From: JAJTFW01 sp903922455
GTDB lineage: Bacteria; Bacteroidota; Bacteroidia; AKYH767-A; OLB10
Direction of reading: 5' to 3'
NCBI GenBank assembly: GCA_943329665.2
Contig: CALQEU020000017.1
Location: 7,638 to 71,637, forward strand
Length of the DNA stretch: 64,000 nucleotides
Shown here: positions 62,568 to 64,000 of the stretch, in pieces
How positions within the stretch are numbered: position 1 is the stretch's first letter
How the letters are laid out: each line of letters begins with the position of its first letter
Notes under the pieces: generated by a model
Databases searched by the model: none
Told to the model about the DNA's origin: nothing
The model's input: only the letters and a program-made list of their open reading frames with translations
Program-made: the position numbers and the translations under genes

Positions 62568-62605
62568 CACGTGATCGTCCCGGCCAATAGGTTGGGACGC
62601 ACGTG
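62568..62605 (+). terminator. Composite hairpin after tuf
   Basis: CACGTG (62568-62573) and GTCCC (62577-62581) pair with GGGAC (62594-62598) and CACGTG (62600-62605), with a small bulge. It is followed by TTTAATT, so full termination is uncertain; it could be a partial terminator or processing site before tRNA-Trp. Confidence 0.6.
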
Positions 62606-62788
62606 TTTAATTGGAACATGTTTTTCATGTCAATTTTAGCGGAAAATCACTTCGAAAAGAGGTTGATCATCCAAACGAAAAATACCTCGTCGTTGAATTT
62701 GAATTTGAAATTGATGTTCTGAAATAAAATTGCGCTGCGAACCCAAGAGCAATCCGAAGTTCATCATTAAAAACGGCGTGGATTAAGA
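62606..62788. other. Spacer downstream of tuf
   Basis: No convincing gene, RNA or promoter consensus. A 43-codon - strand frame is present (see rejected items). Confidence 0.5.
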
Positions 62789-62829
62789 GTGTAGCTCACC
62801 CTGAGCTTGTCGAGGGGGGTTAGAGTAGC
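62789..62829 (+). pseudogene. Partial tRNA-Trp copy split by a REP
   Basis: GTGTAGCTCA (62789-62798) and TAGAGTAG (62821-62828) are the D-arm region of the tRNA-Trp that follows. The five bases ATTGG that join them in the tRNA are replaced by CCCTGAGCTTGTCGAGGGGGG (62799-62819), a palindrome-like REP related to that at 44847-44868, plus one T. Confidence 0.6.
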
Positions 62830-62852
62830 TAAACTGAAAGTGAATAGTAATT

Positions 62853-62925
62853 ACGGGTGTAGCTCAATTGGTAGAGTAGTGGTCTCCAAAACCATTGGCT
62901 GGGAGTTCGAGTCTCTCCACCCGTG
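62853..62925 (+). tRNA. tRNA-Trp (CCA)
   Basis: 73-nt cloverleaf: acceptor ACGGGTG/CACCCGT, anticodon loop CTCCAAA, T arm GGGAG-TTCGAGT-CTCTC (one weak pair); discriminator G, no CCA. Conserved position between tuf and secE. Confidence 0.95.
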
Positions 62926-63147
62926 CAAAGAGAATGAAGTGGAGGCCAGATGTCAAATGGATCGAAAATGATCTGACTCAAAGAAGAATTGGAAACAAGG
63001 AATCAGCGAGAACACTTCAAAACAGAAAGTAAAATTGACGTTCTAATCTTCTTTTAAAATTCAACAAGAGCTTCGGCTTTTGTCTCGATAAATAGAGAAG
63101 AAAAAACTAGTAAATAATAATTGCCAAATAAATAAACGGAGTAGATC

Positions 63148-63342
63148 ATGCAAAAGATTTCAGCCTACATTCAGGATTCCTACAATGAACTCATGAATAA
63201 AGTTTCATGGCCTACATGGGCTGAGTTACAAAGCAGTGCCATCGTAGTTTTGGTTGCTACTTTGATTTTTGGTTGCGTGATCTTCTTAATAGATGTCGTT
63301 TTCCAAGGAGTCCTAAATGTTATTTATAACCTCTTCGCTTAA
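63148..63342 (+). CDS. secE: Preprotein translocase subunit SecE
   Basis: SecE clamps SecY in the inner-membrane translocon. 64 residues, the single-helix short form: amphipathic 'SYNELMNKVSWPTWAELQSS' then one membrane segment. Six bases before the nusG start codon. Confidence 0.95.
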   Translation: MQKISAYIQDSYNELMNKVSWPTWAELQSSAIVVLVATLIFGCVIFLIDVVFQGVLNVIYNLFA

Positions 63343-63348
63343 TTGATC

Positions 63349-63906
63349 ATGACTGAGACGACAACCGGTAAGAAGAAGTGGTATGTCATCCGTGCCATTA
63401 GCGGAAAAGAAAAGAAAGTAAAGCAATATATCGAGAGTGAAATTGCTCGTAACGGCATGGCAGATTCTGTAGTGCAAGTGCTCATCCCCATGGAGAAATA
63501 TTACCAAATTAAAGATGGTAAGAAAATCAGCAAGGAACGCGCCCATCTTCCAGGATATGTTTTGATCGAAGCTGAGTTGACAGGTGAAATACCCCATATC
63601 ATCCAAAACACAACTGGTGTAATTGGATTTTTAGGTGCTAAAGGAACTCCTCCAACACCACTAAGACAAAGTGAAGTAAATCGCATCCTCGGAATCGTTG
63701 ATGATTTAGTAGATAGCGAAGAAGTAATAAATATACCTTTCGTAATTGGTGAAACAGTAAAAGTAACTGACGGTCCTTTTAATAGTTTCTCTGGTGTGAT
63801 TGAAGAAGTGAATGAAGAAAAGAAAAAGTTGAAAGTGATGGTGAAAATCTTCGGACGCAAAACACCACTCGAACTGAGTTACATGCAAGTAGAAAAAGAA
63901 TCGTAA
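63349..63906 (+). CDS. nusG: Transcription termination/antitermination protein NusG
   Basis: NusG binds RNA polymerase and links it to Rho or ribosomes. 185 residues: NGN domain ('KKWYVIRAISGKEKKVKQYI', 'LPGYVLIEAEL', 'VIGFLGAKGTPPTPL') and KOW domain ('FVIGETVKVTDGPFNSFSGV'). The frame also opens with TTG at 63343, but ATG 63349 matches the family. rplK is expected just beyond the window. Confidence 0.97.
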   Translation: MTETTTGKKKWYVIRAISGKEKKVKQYIESEIARNGMADSVVQVLIPMEKYYQIKDGKKISKERAHLPGYVLIEAELTGEIPHIIQNTTGVIGFLGAKGTPPTPLRQSEVNRILGIVDDLVDSEEVINIPFVIGETVKVTDGPFNSFSGVIEEVNEEKKKLKVMVKIFGRKTPLELSYMQVEKES

Positions 63907-63924
63907 ATTATTCATTGGATTCAT

Positions 63925-63951
63925 CAGCCGGCAAGCTTCCACTCCCGGCTG
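63925..63951 (+). promoter_or_regulatory. Hairpin between nusG and the next operon
   Basis: CAGCCGG (63925-63931) and CCGGCTG (63945-63951) form a 7-bp stem with no T run after it. It stands where a leader for rplK-rplA control would lie, but may be only a processing stem. Confidence 0.45.
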
Positions 63952-64000
63952 AAGAGTCATCTCTCCACAATGAAGGTTGCGAATCATTAATAAATAAGTA

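Noticed and set aside
62640..62770. 43-codon - strand frame beginning MMNFGLLLGSQRNF
   Set aside because: No recognisable domain, signal or promoter, and spacer DNA of this size often holds such a frame by chance.

Overview
This window is a chromosomal segment of a member of the Bacteroidota. The evidence is type IX secretion (T9SS) parts and cargo (a PorP/SprF-like barrel, a PorE-like lipoprotein, C-terminal sorting domains), a type III glutamine synthetase, a DUF2723 protein, a DUF5606 protein, and promoters of the Bacteroidota form TTG-N19-TANNTTTG. The DNA is AT-rich and almost entirely housekeeping. I saw no prophage, CRISPR array, insertion sequence or integrated island. The exact order within the phylum cannot be fixed from sequence alone.

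Layout. 1-4539: T9SS pair (PorP/SprF-like, PorE-like), rarA and murB, all on + and tightly packed. 4930-11437: an acyltransferase, the initiator tRNA, a Kup potassium transporter and GSIII, separated by repeat-rich spacers. 11760-17543 (mostly -): a flippase-like protein, a GT-C glycosyltransferase, a TonB-dependent receptor and an EVE protein. 17642-24542 (+): dienelactone hydrolase, aconitase, a PKD lipoprotein, a UMF1-type transporter and a LutA/YkgE-like protein. 24900-28285 (-): purB, fabD, folE, queD. 28476-30397 (+): mqnB (futalosine menaquinone pathway) and a VWA protein. 30748-36559 (-): psd, glutamate dehydrogenase, an aminopeptidase, a DUF2723 membrane protein and a spermidine-synthase-like protein. 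36705-50327: pepD, acyl-CoA dehydrogenase, the threonylcarbamoyl-AMP synthase, a frameshifted T9SS cargo gene, thiolase, a MORN-repeat protein, a FadN-type fusion and an S9 peptidase. 50494-60384 (+): DUF5606, an M3 peptidase, a hybrid histidine kinase, rpsU, a Xer recombinase, hpf and a T9SS cargo protein. 60599-63906 (+): tRNA-Thr, -Tyr, -Gly, -Thr, tuf, tRNA-Trp, secE, nusG, the conserved lead-in to the ribosomal protein and RNA polymerase genes.

How genes work together. Acyl-CoA dehydrogenase, FadN-type protein and thiolase supply the steps of fatty-acid beta-oxidation, and aconitase takes the resulting acetyl units onward through the TCA cycle. GSIII and glutamate dehydrogenase are the two ends of ammonium handling. 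rpsU, hpf, tuf, secE and nusG belong to translation, ribosome hibernation and secretion.

The unusual content lies between the genes. Spacers carry several families of short palindromic or tandem repeats. Some arrays begin exactly at the stop codons of neighbouring genes, some abut truncated 5' ends of secreted or zinc-ribbon protein genes, and two palindromes sit inside partial copies of the adjacent tRNA genes (fMet and Trp). A 48-bp perfect palindrome separates one convergent gene pair.
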